Shown: positions 20,301 to 28,517, numbered from the stretch's first letter. The stretch is DNA of 60,132 nucleotides from Rhodobacteraceae bacterium XHP0102 (GCA_025751475.1 JAOWLD010000002.1:562501-622632), one strand, 5' to 3'. Notes: a model not told the origin generated them from the sequence alone. Program-made: numbers and translations.

Positions 20301-20822
20301 CGCCTGTTCCTGCGTGTGACCTTCGGCGAGGCGCATTTCCGCGAGAACCTGCGCTATGTCGAGGAGGCCCTCGGCAAGGACATCCGCAAGTATTTTACCA
20401 AGGATTTCTACGCCGACCATGTGAAGCGGTATAAGAAGCGTCCGATCTACTGGATGTTCTCCAGCCCCAAGGGGACGTTCAACGCTCTGATCTACATGCA
20501 CCGCTACCGCGCCGACACAGTGTCGGTGCTGCTCAACGACTACCTGCGCGAGTTCATCAGTAAGCTGGAAGGGGAGCGTGGCCGGCTTGAAAAGCTGTCG
20601 GACGACCCGAGCGCCAGCCAAGGCCAGCGCACCAAGGCGCTGAAGGAAATGGCCGTGATCGCCAAACAGATCGACGAGTTGAACGAATGGGAGCGCGATG
20701 TCGTCTTCCCGTTGGCGCAGGCCAAGATCGACATCGACCTCGATGACGGGGTGAAGGCCAACTATCCGAAATTCGGCGCGGCGCTGAAGAAGATCCCCGG
20801 GCTGGAGGCGAAGGATGACTGA
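17304..20822 (+). CDS. pglX: BREX adenine-specific DNA methyltransferase PglX
   Basis: The 1172-residue protein is an N6-adenine methyltransferase with motif I DPAAGSGHML (~287) and motif IV NPPYMGKKG (~463). In BREX it marks host DNA at a short asymmetric site on one strand and is needed for defence. The reading frame is intact. A sharp change in base composition falls right after motif IV (about 18711) and reverts near 20036, covering the target-recognition part; this is listed separately. Two A7 runs occur inside the insert (19343-19349, 19785-19791). The last 8 bases overlap pglZ. Confidence 0.95.
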   Translation: MDTNALKKFAQAARNLLIDQVRSKLDLVIDPASPARREHPQAMKELDAAIARDGKAQVIEQVAYTWFNRFTALRFMDANGYTTVGVVSPAEGQTRPEILAEAMAGNLPDGAPGSIAALLDGRTPSSDPQGEAYRQLLVHACNQWHRPMPFLFEELDDYTELLMPEDLLSQSSILAELRKVMTEDACKDVEIIGWLYQFYISEKKDQVFAGLKKNQKITAENIPAATQLFTPHWIVRYLVENSLGRLWLLNNPASGLAAKMDYYIAPEEPETDFLRITKPEEIRICDPAAGSGHMLTYAFDLLYAIYEEEGYDATEIPALILTHNLTGVEIDDRAGALAAFALSMKAAAKLGRRRFLRMETKPGIVVLQNVSFTPAEMQDVAAVVGKDLFTDELRETCAQFEQAKNFGSLIVPKLRDPAETLRVVEAQDFGGDLLLKEVQDRVVAVLRMAEALSPKYHVVVANPPYMGKKGMNDRLLAFAKDKFPNSSQDLFAMFIERGFDLVVGNGYSAMVTMQSWMFLSSYEKLRGRLSSMSAITSMTHMGNMVMGIAFGTSATVWRHGGSGQEKGQFCLVEYRDLGDDGVPAIFPPRNQRNSKAATNGHLFSVSGKEFAKIPGEPIAYWLSENARNSFVIGEGFGEIVKPRQGLATGDNDKFLRFWSEVTHSKIGLGLKSEDEAVVSGKKWFPYNKGGEWRKWYGNFEFTVNWSNAGSEIRNFKDSSGKLRSRPQNTAYYFREGITWSDITTKAFAGRYTPHGALFDVKGSSGFPEQSHLFFSLALMNSNLMDGFMQVLNPTSTFQVGDMARVPFVDCGADAVKISENATKLVDIAKKDWDSFEVSWGFQNLPLLTPEVQAADLEQTYARLRASWDAQTDKTRSLEVENNRVLIAAYGLQDELSPEVSLEEITLSSNPAYRYGASGTEDDRETRLRADTMAEFLSYAVGCMFGRYSLDAPGLILANQGETLQDYLARIPEPSFMPDEDNVIPVLDADWFPDDITERFRLFLRVTFGEAHFRENLRYVEEALGKDIRKYFTKDFYADHVKRYKKRPIYWMFSSPKGTFNALIYMHRYRADTVSVLLNDYLREFISKLEGERGRLEKLSDDPSASQGQRTKALKEMAVIAKQIDELNEWERDVVFPLAQAKIDIDLDDGVKANYPKFGAALKKIPGLEAKDD
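18711..20036 (+). other. AT-richer mosaic segment inside pglX (specificity region)
   Basis: Hand counts of whole 60-base lines give 67% GC at 18601-18660, 43% at 18721-18780, 45% at 19081-19140 and 68% at 20101-20160. The switch comes immediately after the NPPY motif and ends in the C-terminal domain, so the catalytic flanks match the rest of the operon while roughly residues 470-910 do not. In PglX this region holds target recognition. Allele exchange by recombination is the simplest explanation (inference). Confidence 0.75.
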
Positions 20823-23316
20823 CCGGATCACCGCCAGCTTGGAACGCCTTTTTGACGAGCATCGCATCGTCTTCTGGTATGACGCCGCGCGCGACATGCG
20901 GGGAGAGTTCGACGCGGTTGAGCTGGCTGGCGTGACTAAGGTGGAGATCGCCAACAACCAGTTCGGGTTAAAGCACCGGATGCTGCGGCAGGAGCCGAAA
21001 ACGAAATTTCTGGTGTTCCATGATGGGCCGGAACCGGGGAATGCGGCGAACTGGCTGCTGGACCTGCAACTGGCAACGGCGGTGTTCAAGGCGGATCAAG
21101 CTGGCATCTGGCTGGGTGAGTTGGGCCTGCCGCCACAGTTCGAAAGCGTTGTGCGCGATCACATGGAGTTCTACCGCTCCAAGGCGCGTGTGGCGGAGCT
21201 GAAACGGCTTTTGCATGCTGCAGATACCCAGTCGCAGGTTCGACTGCGCATGCTTGCCGTATGTGCCGGTGCTGAGGGCGGGCTTGATACGGTTGTCGAG
21301 GCGCTCTTGGGCGAGTTGGCGGATGGCCGCGACGATGCGATGCGACTCATTGAGCGATCCGGCCTGACTGAGGTGTTCTGGAAACAGGTCGGCAATGCCT
21401 ATGGCTATCAGCCGGACCAGCCTGATTTGGAGGATTTTGCGATCGCGCTCTTCCAGTCGGCTTATCTGCGGGCGCTGGGCGAGGATGGGAAGCTGAACGC
21501 CGAGGCGCTTTTGGTCTTCCGGCGCTGGAAGAACAACCGCCACTGGGAAGAGGCGTTTGAGACGCTGGCTGCACGCTATCAGGGCTTGCTGAAGATCCCG
21601 GAAGATCTGTCCAAGCGCGATTTCCGCACGGTGATGGCCGTCGACCATTTCGAGGAAATCGACCGCCACATCATCCGGCAGCTCGTGCACGCGATGTCGA
21701 CGCAGACCGTCAGCGCATCAGAGGTGCTGAAATGGGTGCGCGAACGCCGGCAGAGCCATTGGTATGGCACTTATGAGGACATCTATCAGGCGATCGGCTT
21801 TGCCACTGAATTCCAGCAGGCGCTCGCCGAGGCCAACTTGGGGATGACCAGCCCGGCAGAGGGGGTGAAGCGGTATGTCAGCAGCTGGTACAAGCTCGAC
21901 CAGCTCTATCGCAAATTCATCTACCATATGCAGCGCAGTGGTCACGCCTCGCTGCTCCCGGAACTCTACGAGGCGGTCGAAAACAGATACACCAATAGCT
22001 TCCTGTTGAAGCTGAATGACGCCTGGCAGGATCAGGTTGCCGGACTGACCGATTGGACAATCCCCGGATACGCGCGCCAGAGCGCTTTCTATGTCGAACA
22101 GGCTGCAGAGTTCCGCCGTCGAGATCAGAAGGTCGTGGTCATTATCTCGGATGCCCTGCGCTTCGAGGTGGCCGAGGAATGCCTACGCCGGATCCGAGCA
22201 CTGAACCGATTTGATGCGGAACTGAAGCCCATGATCAGCGCGCTCCCCAGCTATACACAGCTCGGGATGGCAGCACTGTTGCCGAACAGGGAGCTGTCTT
22301 TTGTATCTGACGGCAGCGGCTCGGTACTTTCGGGAGGCGAAAGCACACAAGGCCTTGCCGCGCGCGAAAAGCTCCTGGCAACAGGACGTGCAGGCGACCG
22401 TGCGAAGGCTCTGTCCGCACGCGATGTGCTCGATATGCGAGTCGATGAGGGCAAAGAGCTCTTCCGCGACAATGACGTGGTCTACATCTATCACAACCTG
22501 ATCGATGCGATTGGCGATAAGCTGCAGACTGAAGATCAGCTGCCCAAGGCTGCCGAGGATGCGATCGAGGAACTGACCAAGCTCGTTCGGAAACTGACAT
22601 CGGCAAACTTCTCGAACATCCTGATCACGGCAGATCATGGCTTCCTCTATCAGCACCGAGCGCTTGATGAGAGCGACTTCGCTGTCGCTGATCCTACGGG
22701 CGAAGAAATCCTGCTGCGCAATCGCCGCTTCGTCATCGGTCGTGGCCTCGAAGAAACTGCGGGCATGAAGAAATTCACCTCGGCCAAGCTCGGCCTTGCG
22801 GGCGACCTCGATGTCCTGATCCCGAACTCGATAAACCGCCTGCGCGTCAAAGGGGCGGGCAGCCGCTTTGTCCATGGCGGTGCGTCGCTGCAGGAAATCG
22901 TTATCCCTGTCATACGTGTTGGAAAGCAGCGCGAGGCGGATGTGAACCAGGTTGAGGTGCAGATCATCGTATCTGGCCGCAGCCAAATCACTTCTGGGCA
23001 GACGGCGGTGATCTTCTACCAAGCGCAACCGGTCTCCGAGAAGATGCAGGCGCGCGAGCTGGTTGCGGGTATCTATGCAGCCGACGATACACTGATTTCA
23101 GACGAACATGTGCTGCAGTTTGATTTCACCTCGGATAACGCGCGTGAGCGCGAAATGCCCCGGAAGTTCCTGCTGTCGCGTGAGGCGGACAAATTCAATA
23201 ACCAAGACGTGTTCCTGAAACTGCGCGAGCGGGTTGGCAAGACCAGCCACTATCAGGACTACACAAGCCACCGCTTCCAGTTGAAACGTGGCATCACAAC
23301 AGATTTTGACTTTTGA
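20815..23316 (+). CDS. pglZ: BREX alkaline-phosphatase-superfamily protein PglZ
   Basis: The 833-residue protein starts with the family hallmark: LFDEHRIVFWYDAARDMRG, then FLVFHDGPEP. The PglZ phosphatase-like core shows VVIISDALRFEVAEE (~443) and ITADHGFLYQH (~603), holding the metal-ligand Asp and His residues. PglZ is the defining BREX gene and a metal-dependent nuclease or phosphodiesterase-type enzyme in recent work. Its start lies 8 bases inside pglX and its stop lies 12 bases before the brxL ATG. Confidence 0.95.
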   Translation: MTDRITASLERLFDEHRIVFWYDAARDMRGEFDAVELAGVTKVEIANNQFGLKHRMLRQEPKTKFLVFHDGPEPGNAANWLLDLQLATAVFKADQAGIWLGELGLPPQFESVVRDHMEFYRSKARVAELKRLLHAADTQSQVRLRMLAVCAGAEGGLDTVVEALLGELADGRDDAMRLIERSGLTEVFWKQVGNAYGYQPDQPDLEDFAIALFQSAYLRALGEDGKLNAEALLVFRRWKNNRHWEEAFETLAARYQGLLKIPEDLSKRDFRTVMAVDHFEEIDRHIIRQLVHAMSTQTVSASEVLKWVRERRQSHWYGTYEDIYQAIGFATEFQQALAEANLGMTSPAEGVKRYVSSWYKLDQLYRKFIYHMQRSGHASLLPELYEAVENRYTNSFLLKLNDAWQDQVAGLTDWTIPGYARQSAFYVEQAAEFRRRDQKVVVIISDALRFEVAEECLRRIRALNRFDAELKPMISALPSYTQLGMAALLPNRELSFVSDGSGSVLSGGESTQGLAAREKLLATGRAGDRAKALSARDVLDMRVDEGKELFRDNDVVYIYHNLIDAIGDKLQTEDQLPKAAEDAIEELTKLVRKLTSANFSNILITADHGFLYQHRALDESDFAVADPTGEEILLRNRRFVIGRGLEETAGMKKFTSAKLGLAGDLDVLIPNSINRLRVKGAGSRFVHGGASLQEIVIPVIRVGKQREADVNQVEVQIIVSGRSQITSGQTAVIFYQAQPVSEKMQARELVAGIYAADDTLISDEHVLQFDFTSDNAREREMPRKFLLSREADKFNNQDVFLKLRERVGKTSHYQDYTSHRFQLKRGITTDFDF

Positions 23317-23327
23317 GGAGCGGGCCC

Positions 23328-25436
23328 ATGAGTGATCTCGACGCCAGGATCAATGAACATTTCGCGGGCTTTGTCGTGCGCAAGGACCTGGTGAAGGCGG
23401 TCAAGGGCAACGCGATCGTTCCGACCTATGTGCTCGAGTATCTCTTGGGTCAGTATTGTGCCACCGATGACGAGGCGTCGATCGCGACTGGCATTGAGAC
23501 CGTCAAGGAAATCCTGCGCAAGCATTATGTCCACCGAAGCGAAGCGGGGCTTATCCAATCAACGATCAAGGAAAAGGGCCGCTACAAGGTCATCGACCAG
23601 ATCAGCGTGTCATTGAACGAGAAGACCGACAGCTATGAGGCCACCTTTGACAATCTCGGCATCAAGAAGGTTGCCGTCGACAGCGGCACCATTAAAGCGC
23701 ACCCAAAGCTTCTGGTGACAGGCGTGTGGTGTATCGCGGATGTTCAGTATGAGTATTCCGAGGATGCGCGCACTTCTCCTTGGATCTTGGAGACCATCAA
23801 ACCCATCCAGATCGCCAAGGTCGACTATGAGGGCTACCGAGAGGCGCGGAGCAATTTTGGCACGGACGATTGGATCGATCTTCTGATGCAGAGCATCGGG
23901 TTCAACCCGGATGCCTTTGGGCGTCGGGCGAAGCTCTTGCAGCTGATGCGCCTGATCCCGTTCGTGGAACGCAACTACAACATCATCGAGCTTGGTCCCA
24001 AAGGGACCGGTAAATCGCACATCTATTCAGAGTTTTCGCCACACGGTCAGCTGATCTCGGGTGGCGAGGTGACGATCCCGAAGCTCTTCGTGAACAATTC
24101 GAACGGGCGCATTGGCCTTGTCGGCTACTGGGATGTCGTGGCCTTCGACGAGTTCGCCGGCCGGGAAAAGACAGCGAATAAGGCGCTGGTCGATATCATG
24201 AAAAACTATATGGCCAACAAGACTTTCTCCCGGGGTGTGAACCCCATGGGGGCTGAGGCGAGTTTCGCGTTTGTCGGCAACACCGACCACAATGTGCCCT
24301 TCATGCTGAAAAACAGCGACCTCTTTGAGGCCCTACCGCCGCAGTTCCATGACTCGGCCTTCATCGATCGTCTGCATGCCTATCTGCCTGGCTGGGAAAT
24401 CGACGTGATCCGTGGTGAGATGTTCACAAGCGGGTATGGTTTTATTGTAGATTATCTCGCTGAAATGTTGCGCCATCTGCGTCAGGAAGATTTCTCCAAC
24501 CGGCCGGATCAGCATTTCAAGATCAGCGAGAAGATTTCGACACGAGATCGGGACGCGATCTACAAGACCATGTCTGGCCTTCTGAAGCTGATCTTCCCGA
24601 ATGGCGGTGAGACGGCGGAGGATGTTGAAGAACTGATGCGGCTGGCCATGGAAAGCCGCAAGCGGGTTAAGGATCAGTTAGCCCGCATCGACAGCACCTA
24701 TCCCGAGGTTGATTTTTACTACCTCGGTACGGACGGGACCAAGCGCCGTGTGACCACGGTCGAGGAGGAAGAATACTCGCAGTTCTATCACCTCAAGCCT
24801 GCGCTGGATCCCAAGGAGCAGGAACAGTCAGAGACGTCAGCCGGTGCCGGTGAGTCCACATCTGCGGGCGACGAAGACGCATCGACGTCAGGGTCCGCTT
24901 CGGAGGCAGCGCGCCCCGGCAAAACAGAGGCGAAGGCCGTTCTCGAAGAAGGCCACCATGTCTTCACAGAGGATCGCAAGGGGATCAGCTACGATCGGCT
25001 CTTCGGCTCTTACATCCAAGGCGCGTCAAAGATTGTCGTGACAGACCCCTACGTCCGATATTTCTACCAAATCCGAAATATGATGGAATTCGTCGAAATG
25101 GTTATCCGGCGGAAATCGCCCGAGGACCAGGTCAGCGTTCACCTCGTCACAGGGCCAGACGATGGCAATGTTGGGAAGCAACGCGAGCTGTTAGACTCGA
25201 TCGTGGACGCCTGTGTTGGCTCGGGCGTCGAATTCACATGGGCCTTCGACGGCACGGGAACAGCGCATGCGCGTGATATCGTCACCGATACCGGCTGGAA
25301 GATCGTGCTGGATCGTGGCCTCGACATTTTCCAGGCGCCGATCAAGAAGGACGGGTTTTCGCTTAGTGATCGGTTGCAGGAGCACCGCATCATCAAGGGC
25401 TTTTATGTGACCTTTATTAACCAAGCGAGCTTGTAA
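23328..25436 (+). CDS. brxL: BREX AAA+ protein BrxL (Lon-like)
   Basis: The 702-residue protein has Walker A LGPKGTGKSHIYSEFSPHG (~222), Walker B WDVVAFDEFAG (~268), the sensor region FAFVGNTDHN (~308) and a Ser/Gly/Glu-rich linker (~490-530). The C-terminal domain (KGISYDRLFGSYIQGASKI) is the Lon-like part. BrxL forms MCM-like rings on DNA and is the type 1 effector. The ATG at 23328 is preferred to an in-frame TTG at 23313 because GAGGAG lies 7 bases before the ATG. It ends the canonical operon. Confidence 0.93.
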   Translation: MSDLDARINEHFAGFVVRKDLVKAVKGNAIVPTYVLEYLLGQYCATDDEASIATGIETVKEILRKHYVHRSEAGLIQSTIKEKGRYKVIDQISVSLNEKTDSYEATFDNLGIKKVAVDSGTIKAHPKLLVTGVWCIADVQYEYSEDARTSPWILETIKPIQIAKVDYEGYREARSNFGTDDWIDLLMQSIGFNPDAFGRRAKLLQLMRLIPFVERNYNIIELGPKGTGKSHIYSEFSPHGQLISGGEVTIPKLFVNNSNGRIGLVGYWDVVAFDEFAGREKTANKALVDIMKNYMANKTFSRGVNPMGAEASFAFVGNTDHNVPFMLKNSDLFEALPPQFHDSAFIDRLHAYLPGWEIDVIRGEMFTSGYGFIVDYLAEMLRHLRQEDFSNRPDQHFKISEKISTRDRDAIYKTMSGLLKLIFPNGGETAEDVEELMRLAMESRKRVKDQLARIDSTYPEVDFYYLGTDGTKRRVTTVEEEEYSQFYHLKPALDPKEQEQSETSAGAGESTSAGDEDASTSGSASEAARPGKTEAKAVLEEGHHVFTEDRKGISYDRLFGSYIQGASKIVVTDPYVRYFYQIRNMMEFVEMVIRRKSPEDQVSVHLVTGPDDGNVGKQRELLDSIVDACVGSGVEFTWAFDGTGTAHARDIVTDTGWKIVLDRGLDIFQAPIKKDGFSLSDRLQEHRIIKGFYVTFINQASL

Positions 25437-25486
25437 GCGTGAGTGGTTTGGTATGTTGAAGCATTTCAATGCATGGGAGCGTTTTC

Positions 25487-25753
25487 ATGAAGACAAAAAA
25501 CGAATTCGAAGTCCATACCGGCCAATTGGTCGGGCACTCTATGATTTTGGAAGCGCTGCTTGGACATGTCGTCCTAACGTCGCCAGACCAAGGCGATCAG
25601 GTGCGCCAAGCTCTTATCGCGGGGGCATCGGCCATCCAGTCCAACCCGAATATGACTGAGCACGAAAAGTTCGGCTGTGTGAAAACACTGGAGAGCGCTT
25701 TGGACTCGATGGATCGCGTGCATGCCCTCCTCGCGCAAAAACGGAATCCTTAA
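25487..25753 (+). CDS. small hypothetical protein downstream of BREX
   Basis: This 88-residue, probably all-helical soluble protein was not recognised. The start MKTKNEFEVH follows GGGAG by 7 bases; a second ATG 6 codons upstream is possible. It lies 50 bases after brxL on the same strand and 71 bases before the winged-helix/nuclease-like gene, so it may be part of the defence transcript. There are no membrane segments and one cysteine. Confidence 0.5.
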   Translation: MKTKNEFEVHTGQLVGHSMILEALLGHVVLTSPDQGDQVRQALIAGASAIQSNPNMTEHEKFGCVKTLESALDSMDRVHALLAQKRNP

Positions 25754-25824
25754 GGATGAGGCGTGGCCCGTGAGAATTTGAGTAACGGGCGTCGTTGCCC
25801 AATGAGAATATGAGGACGACATCT

Positions 25825-26778
25825 ATGGCACTGAACTTGTTGAAAACCGTTGCGGATTTCTTGCAGACGCGACCGGAGGAAAAGTTTACGGCCCGCGAAA
25901 TCGCCCAGTGGATTTTTGACAACTTCCCTGACGAGTGCCAGGCAAAACGGGATAAATCGAAAGCGACGGTGAATCCACTGGATAGCGATGCGGCCCTGAT
26001 CCTGCAGATTTCAAGCGAAATCGGCGCGCGGCGGCCGCAGTTGGTGAAGGCCGTTTCGGGGATTAAGACCACGGAAGGTCGGCCAAGGCGGTATTATTTT
26101 TCTCTGAATACTGACCTTGAGGAGATCGAGCAAGCTGAGCGCCAACTCCCCGCCGCTCCATCTGGCGTGATGCAGAAAAAAATCAGCGAACATGACCTCT
26201 ACCCGAGGCTATCCGAATTTCTGCTGTCTGAACTGAACGTTTACAGCTGCCGGATTGATGAACGCCGTTCAAGCAACACGCGTGGGGCAGGGGGCAACCG
26301 CTGGCTTTATCCTGACCTGGTTGGGATGGAGGATTTAAGTGCGGAATGGGATCGTGAAATCAAAGACTGCGTTAAGCAATACGCTGATAAGAAGACCAAG
26401 CTGTGGTCTTTTGAGGTCAAGCTGTTGGTGAACCGCTCCAATGTGCGGGAGGTGTTTTTCCAAGCGGTAAGCAATTCGGCTTGGGCGAATTTCGGCTATC
26501 TGGTTGCAAGCGAAATTTCAGGTTACGACACCCTGAAGGAACTGCGGATGCTATCAAGTCTGCATGGGATAGGCTTTATCAAGCTGGATGCTAATAATGC
26601 GGCAGAGAGCCAGATCATTATTCCGGCCCGGGAGCGGGCGGAGGTTGATTGGGATGCGGCAAACCGGCTGACAAAAGAGAACCGTGACTTTCGAGAATAT
26701 GTTATTCGCGTTCGACAGTTTTACCAGACCGGCGAAATGCGCCCCCGCGACTGGGACGCTTATGATGCGGAGGTTTAG
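25825..26778 (+). CDS. HARE-HTH protein with PD-(D/E)XK-like domain (HrgA/COG2958-like)
   Basis: The 317-residue protein has an N-terminal HARE-type winged helix (~1-95: LKTVADFLQTRPEEKFTARE, then GRPRRYYFS) and a C-terminal domain with P163-D164 in WLYPDLVG and E197-V-K199 in WSFEVKL, the spacing and order of a PD-(D/E)XK nuclease core. The overall build matches HrgA/COG2958 proteins, which are often found next to restriction genes. GAGGA precedes ATG 25825; in-frame codons upstream lack such a site. It is the last plus-strand gene after BREX and converges on a phage-side gene with overlapping stops. A nuclease accessory to BREX is a reasonable hypothesis, not shown. Confidence 0.65.
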   Translation: MALNLLKTVADFLQTRPEEKFTAREIAQWIFDNFPDECQAKRDKSKATVNPLDSDAALILQISSEIGARRPQLVKAVSGIKTTEGRPRRYYFSLNTDLEEIEQAERQLPAAPSGVMQKKISEHDLYPRLSEFLLSELNVYSCRIDERRSSNTRGAGGNRWLYPDLVGMEDLSAEWDREIKDCVKQYADKKTKLWSFEVKLLVNRSNVREVFFQAVSNSAWANFGYLVASEISGYDTLKELRMLSSLHGIGFIKLDANNAAESQIIIPARERAEVDWDAANRLTKENRDFREYVIRVRQFYQTGEMRPRDWDAYDAEV

Positions 26779-27071
26779 TCTTCCTCCAGCGTCCCCAGCA
26801 CCTCGACCCGCACTTCTCGGTGGTCGATACGCCCGAACCACTGCTCCTGCCCCAAGACGACCGTCCGCTCAAGTTTGAGCGTGCCGCCCTCCCATTCCGC
26901 CCGCGGCCCCATCGCAAAATCACCCAGATCATAGGTGGCCGACCGCGCTCCGCTGATAGCGGTGCTTTTCATTGCGTGCTCGAAGATGTCGAGCAGGAGC
27001 GATAGGGTGTCGTCGGGGCAGTTTTCATAGGTGACGTCTTCGATCTGCGGGGTGGCGCAGGCTTTTCGCAT
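26775..27071 (-). CDS. hypothetical protein at the BREX/prophage junction
   Basis: This 98-residue protein starts MRKACATPQIEDVTYENC and was not recognised. It looks alpha/beta, with a strand-rich C-terminal half (GGTLKLERTVVLG, REVRVEVLG). The ATG at 27071 follows AAAGG in CAGAAAGGCCACCC; an upstream in-frame ATG lacks a site. Its stop overlaps the stop of the convergent plus-strand gene by two bases. It is probably the distal end of the prophage late operon or its first flanking gene. Confidence 0.5.
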   Translation of the reverse strand: MRKACATPQIEDVTYENCPDDTLSLLLDIFEHAMKSTAISGARSATYDLGDFAMGPRAEWEGGTLKLERTVVLGQEQWFGRIDHREVRVEVLGTLEED

Positions 27072-27400
27072 GGGTGGCCTTTCTGTTTTGAAGTTATGTT
27101 TCACAGCACTTGCGCGCGCGAGGTGACATCCGCTCTGTTTGAGACAGATAGCAAGTCAAGATCGCCCAAGGTGTTCGGGATAGGACGAATATTTGATCGG
27201 TGACGATGCGGTCGATTTTGGATTGGCTACGAAAGAGCTGCCTATGATGGCTTTCAGTGATGCCACAGATCCGGCATGCCCTGACCGTACCCGCTCGATC
27301 AAACAGCGGCACCCACTCCAAACGGCGCATTGCGCGCTGGGCAATGTATGGGCGCGCCTTATGCTCGCCATTGCGCTACGATTTCGAGCGAGTTTTGAGG
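27072..27400. other. gap with no recognisable gene at the prophage left side
   Basis: This 329-base stretch contains a 78-codon minus-strand frame (27094-27330) and overlapping frames on the other strand, none with a good ribosome site or a family I recognise. It may contain the prophage left end or a decayed gene. No att-like direct repeat to the right side was found. Confidence 0.4.
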
Positions 27401-27652
27401 CTACCGTCTTGCGCAGGCTAGTACTTGTTCGCGCAGCACAGCATAGTCTGCCAACCAGTCAACGATCCGCGCGGTCTTGGGCAGCGCGGCAACTTCCTCG
27501 GCGACCTGCGCCTGTTCGGCCTTGCTATATTGCACCATCGGCGGGCAGGCCACCCGCGCTTCAAAACCCACCCTCTCGCAACCGCTCAAGAAGATCATCG
27601 CGGTTACGAGGACGGTGGCTGGCGGCGTCCAGCATCTGGCGTTGAATAGCAT
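27401..27652 (-). CDS. o-spanin (Rz1-like outer-membrane lipoprotein)
   Basis: The 83-residue protein has a lipoprotein signal ending FLSGC (Cys25), then a short periplasmic part with a predicted helix (YSKAEQAQVAEEVAALPKTA). The gene starts inside the upstream i-spanin gene, in another frame, with GGAG 7 bases before its ATG. Outer-membrane spanins pair with i-spanins to fuse the membranes in the last lysis step. Its position at the end of the late operon, right after the M15 peptidase, fits. No sequence similarity to lambda Rz1 is claimed; the call rests on architecture. Confidence 0.7.
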   Translation of the reverse strand: MLFNARCWTPPATVLVTAMIFLSGCERVGFEARVACPPMVQYSKAEQAQVAEEVAALPKTARIVDWLADYAVLREQVLACARR

Positions 27653-27818
27653 GGATGTGCTCCAGGTTTTCTAGCCGCTCGGCAGCGCGGCCCGCGCGCT
27701 CGCCTGCACGGCGGAGGTTGAGCAGAAACAAGGTGATGGTGAGCACGACGAGCGCGATGCCAGCCAGGCGTCGCGCCCATGTCCGTGTGAGGATGCCGGT
27801 GAACAGACCGCCCCACAT
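27561..27818 (-). CDS. i-spanin (Rz-like)
   Basis: The 85-residue protein has one N-terminal membrane segment (~14-32: RLAGIALVVLTITLFLL), then a charged coiled coil (RRAGERAGRAAERLENLEHI). This is the inner-membrane spanin layout. The ATG at 27818 shares a base with the stop of the M15 peptidase gene (TGATG). The o-spanin gene begins within it. The protein is shorter than lambda Rz. Confidence 0.65.
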   Translation of the reverse strand: MWGGLFTGILTRTWARRLAGIALVVLTITLFLLNLRRAGERAGRAAERLENLEHIHAIQRQMLDAASHRPRNRDDLLERLREGGF

Positions 27819-28498
27819 CACCGCAGTCCTTTTCGCCAGTCATCGAGCCGGGCGTAGACGGCCACCGCAATTCCGGCCAAGGCCAAAGCAATGAGCAGCC
27901 AACGTAGGCTGTCGAGGTAAGGCACGAGTGGCAGGACGGCGCCTTGCGCCTCGGCTAACACCTCCTGCGCCACTTCGGTGCCGGCCGCGCCCATGGTGGC
28001 GGCGCCGGCTGCCCCTGCGCCCCTCAGCGTCCGGCTTTCGGCCAGAACCTCCCGCGCGGGCGAGGTTTCCGGCGCAAAAGAGACCGCCCGGACCGGGAAC
28101 TTTTCGCCCCAGCTGCGCGCGGGCCCCAGATCGATATGCATGAAGCCGGAGCGCGGATAATAGCCAAACCCCAAGAACCCAACCTCACGCGCGGCCCCCT
28201 CGAACACCACGGGATCGTGGTTGCTCATCGCGATATCAAAGGCGGTGCCGTACATGTGTTTAGATGCTTTTGCCCCGCCCACGGTGCGATTGTGTTCCGG
28301 GCTGCGATAGGCCGAGCGGATGATCAGCGGCTTGCCCAGCCGATCGCGCAGGGCCTGCAGCTTATCGAGCGCCTCGGGATGGAGCTTCAATTGCCCCGTG
28401 CCGCGGCAAGCGATCTCGGCGGGGCTGAAGTTCTGCCAGCGCCAATTGCGCTGAGGCACATCGCGCCAGTGGCGATAGGTTTGGATTGTGTCAGGCAT
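27818..28498 (-). CDS. phage M15-family peptidase (endolysin-like) with C-terminal membrane anchor
   Basis: The 226-residue protein has an N-terminal Peptidase_M15_3 domain with zinc ligands in SKHMYGTAFDI and MHIDLG and the support motif SAYRSPEHN. An Ala/Gly-rich linker follows, then one membrane segment (~197-215: LLIALALAGIAVAVYA). Such enzymes cut the peptide part of peptidoglycan. The start at 28498 is set by GGAGA five bases before its ATG, over two upstream in-frame ATGs. The C-terminal anchor is unusual for an endolysin and suggests membrane tethering before lysis. It lies directly ahead of the spanins. Confidence 0.82.
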   Translation of the reverse strand: MPDTIQTYRHWRDVPQRNWRWQNFSPAEIACRGTGQLKLHPEALDKLQALRDRLGKPLIIRSAYRSPEHNRTVGGAKASKHMYGTAFDIAMSNHDPVVFEGAAREVGFLGFGYYPRSGFMHIDLGPARSWGEKFPVRAVSFAPETSPAREVLAESRTLRGAGAAGAATMGAAGTEVAQEVLAEAQGAVLPLVPYLDSLRWLLIALALAGIAVAVYARLDDWRKGLR

Positions 28499-28517
28499 TG
28501 GGGTCTCCATGGCATGC

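Noticed and set aside
27094-27330. A 78-codon minus-strand frame between the spanins and the junction gene.
   Set aside because: No ribosome site, no family, several competing frames of equal quality; described only as an unassigned gap.
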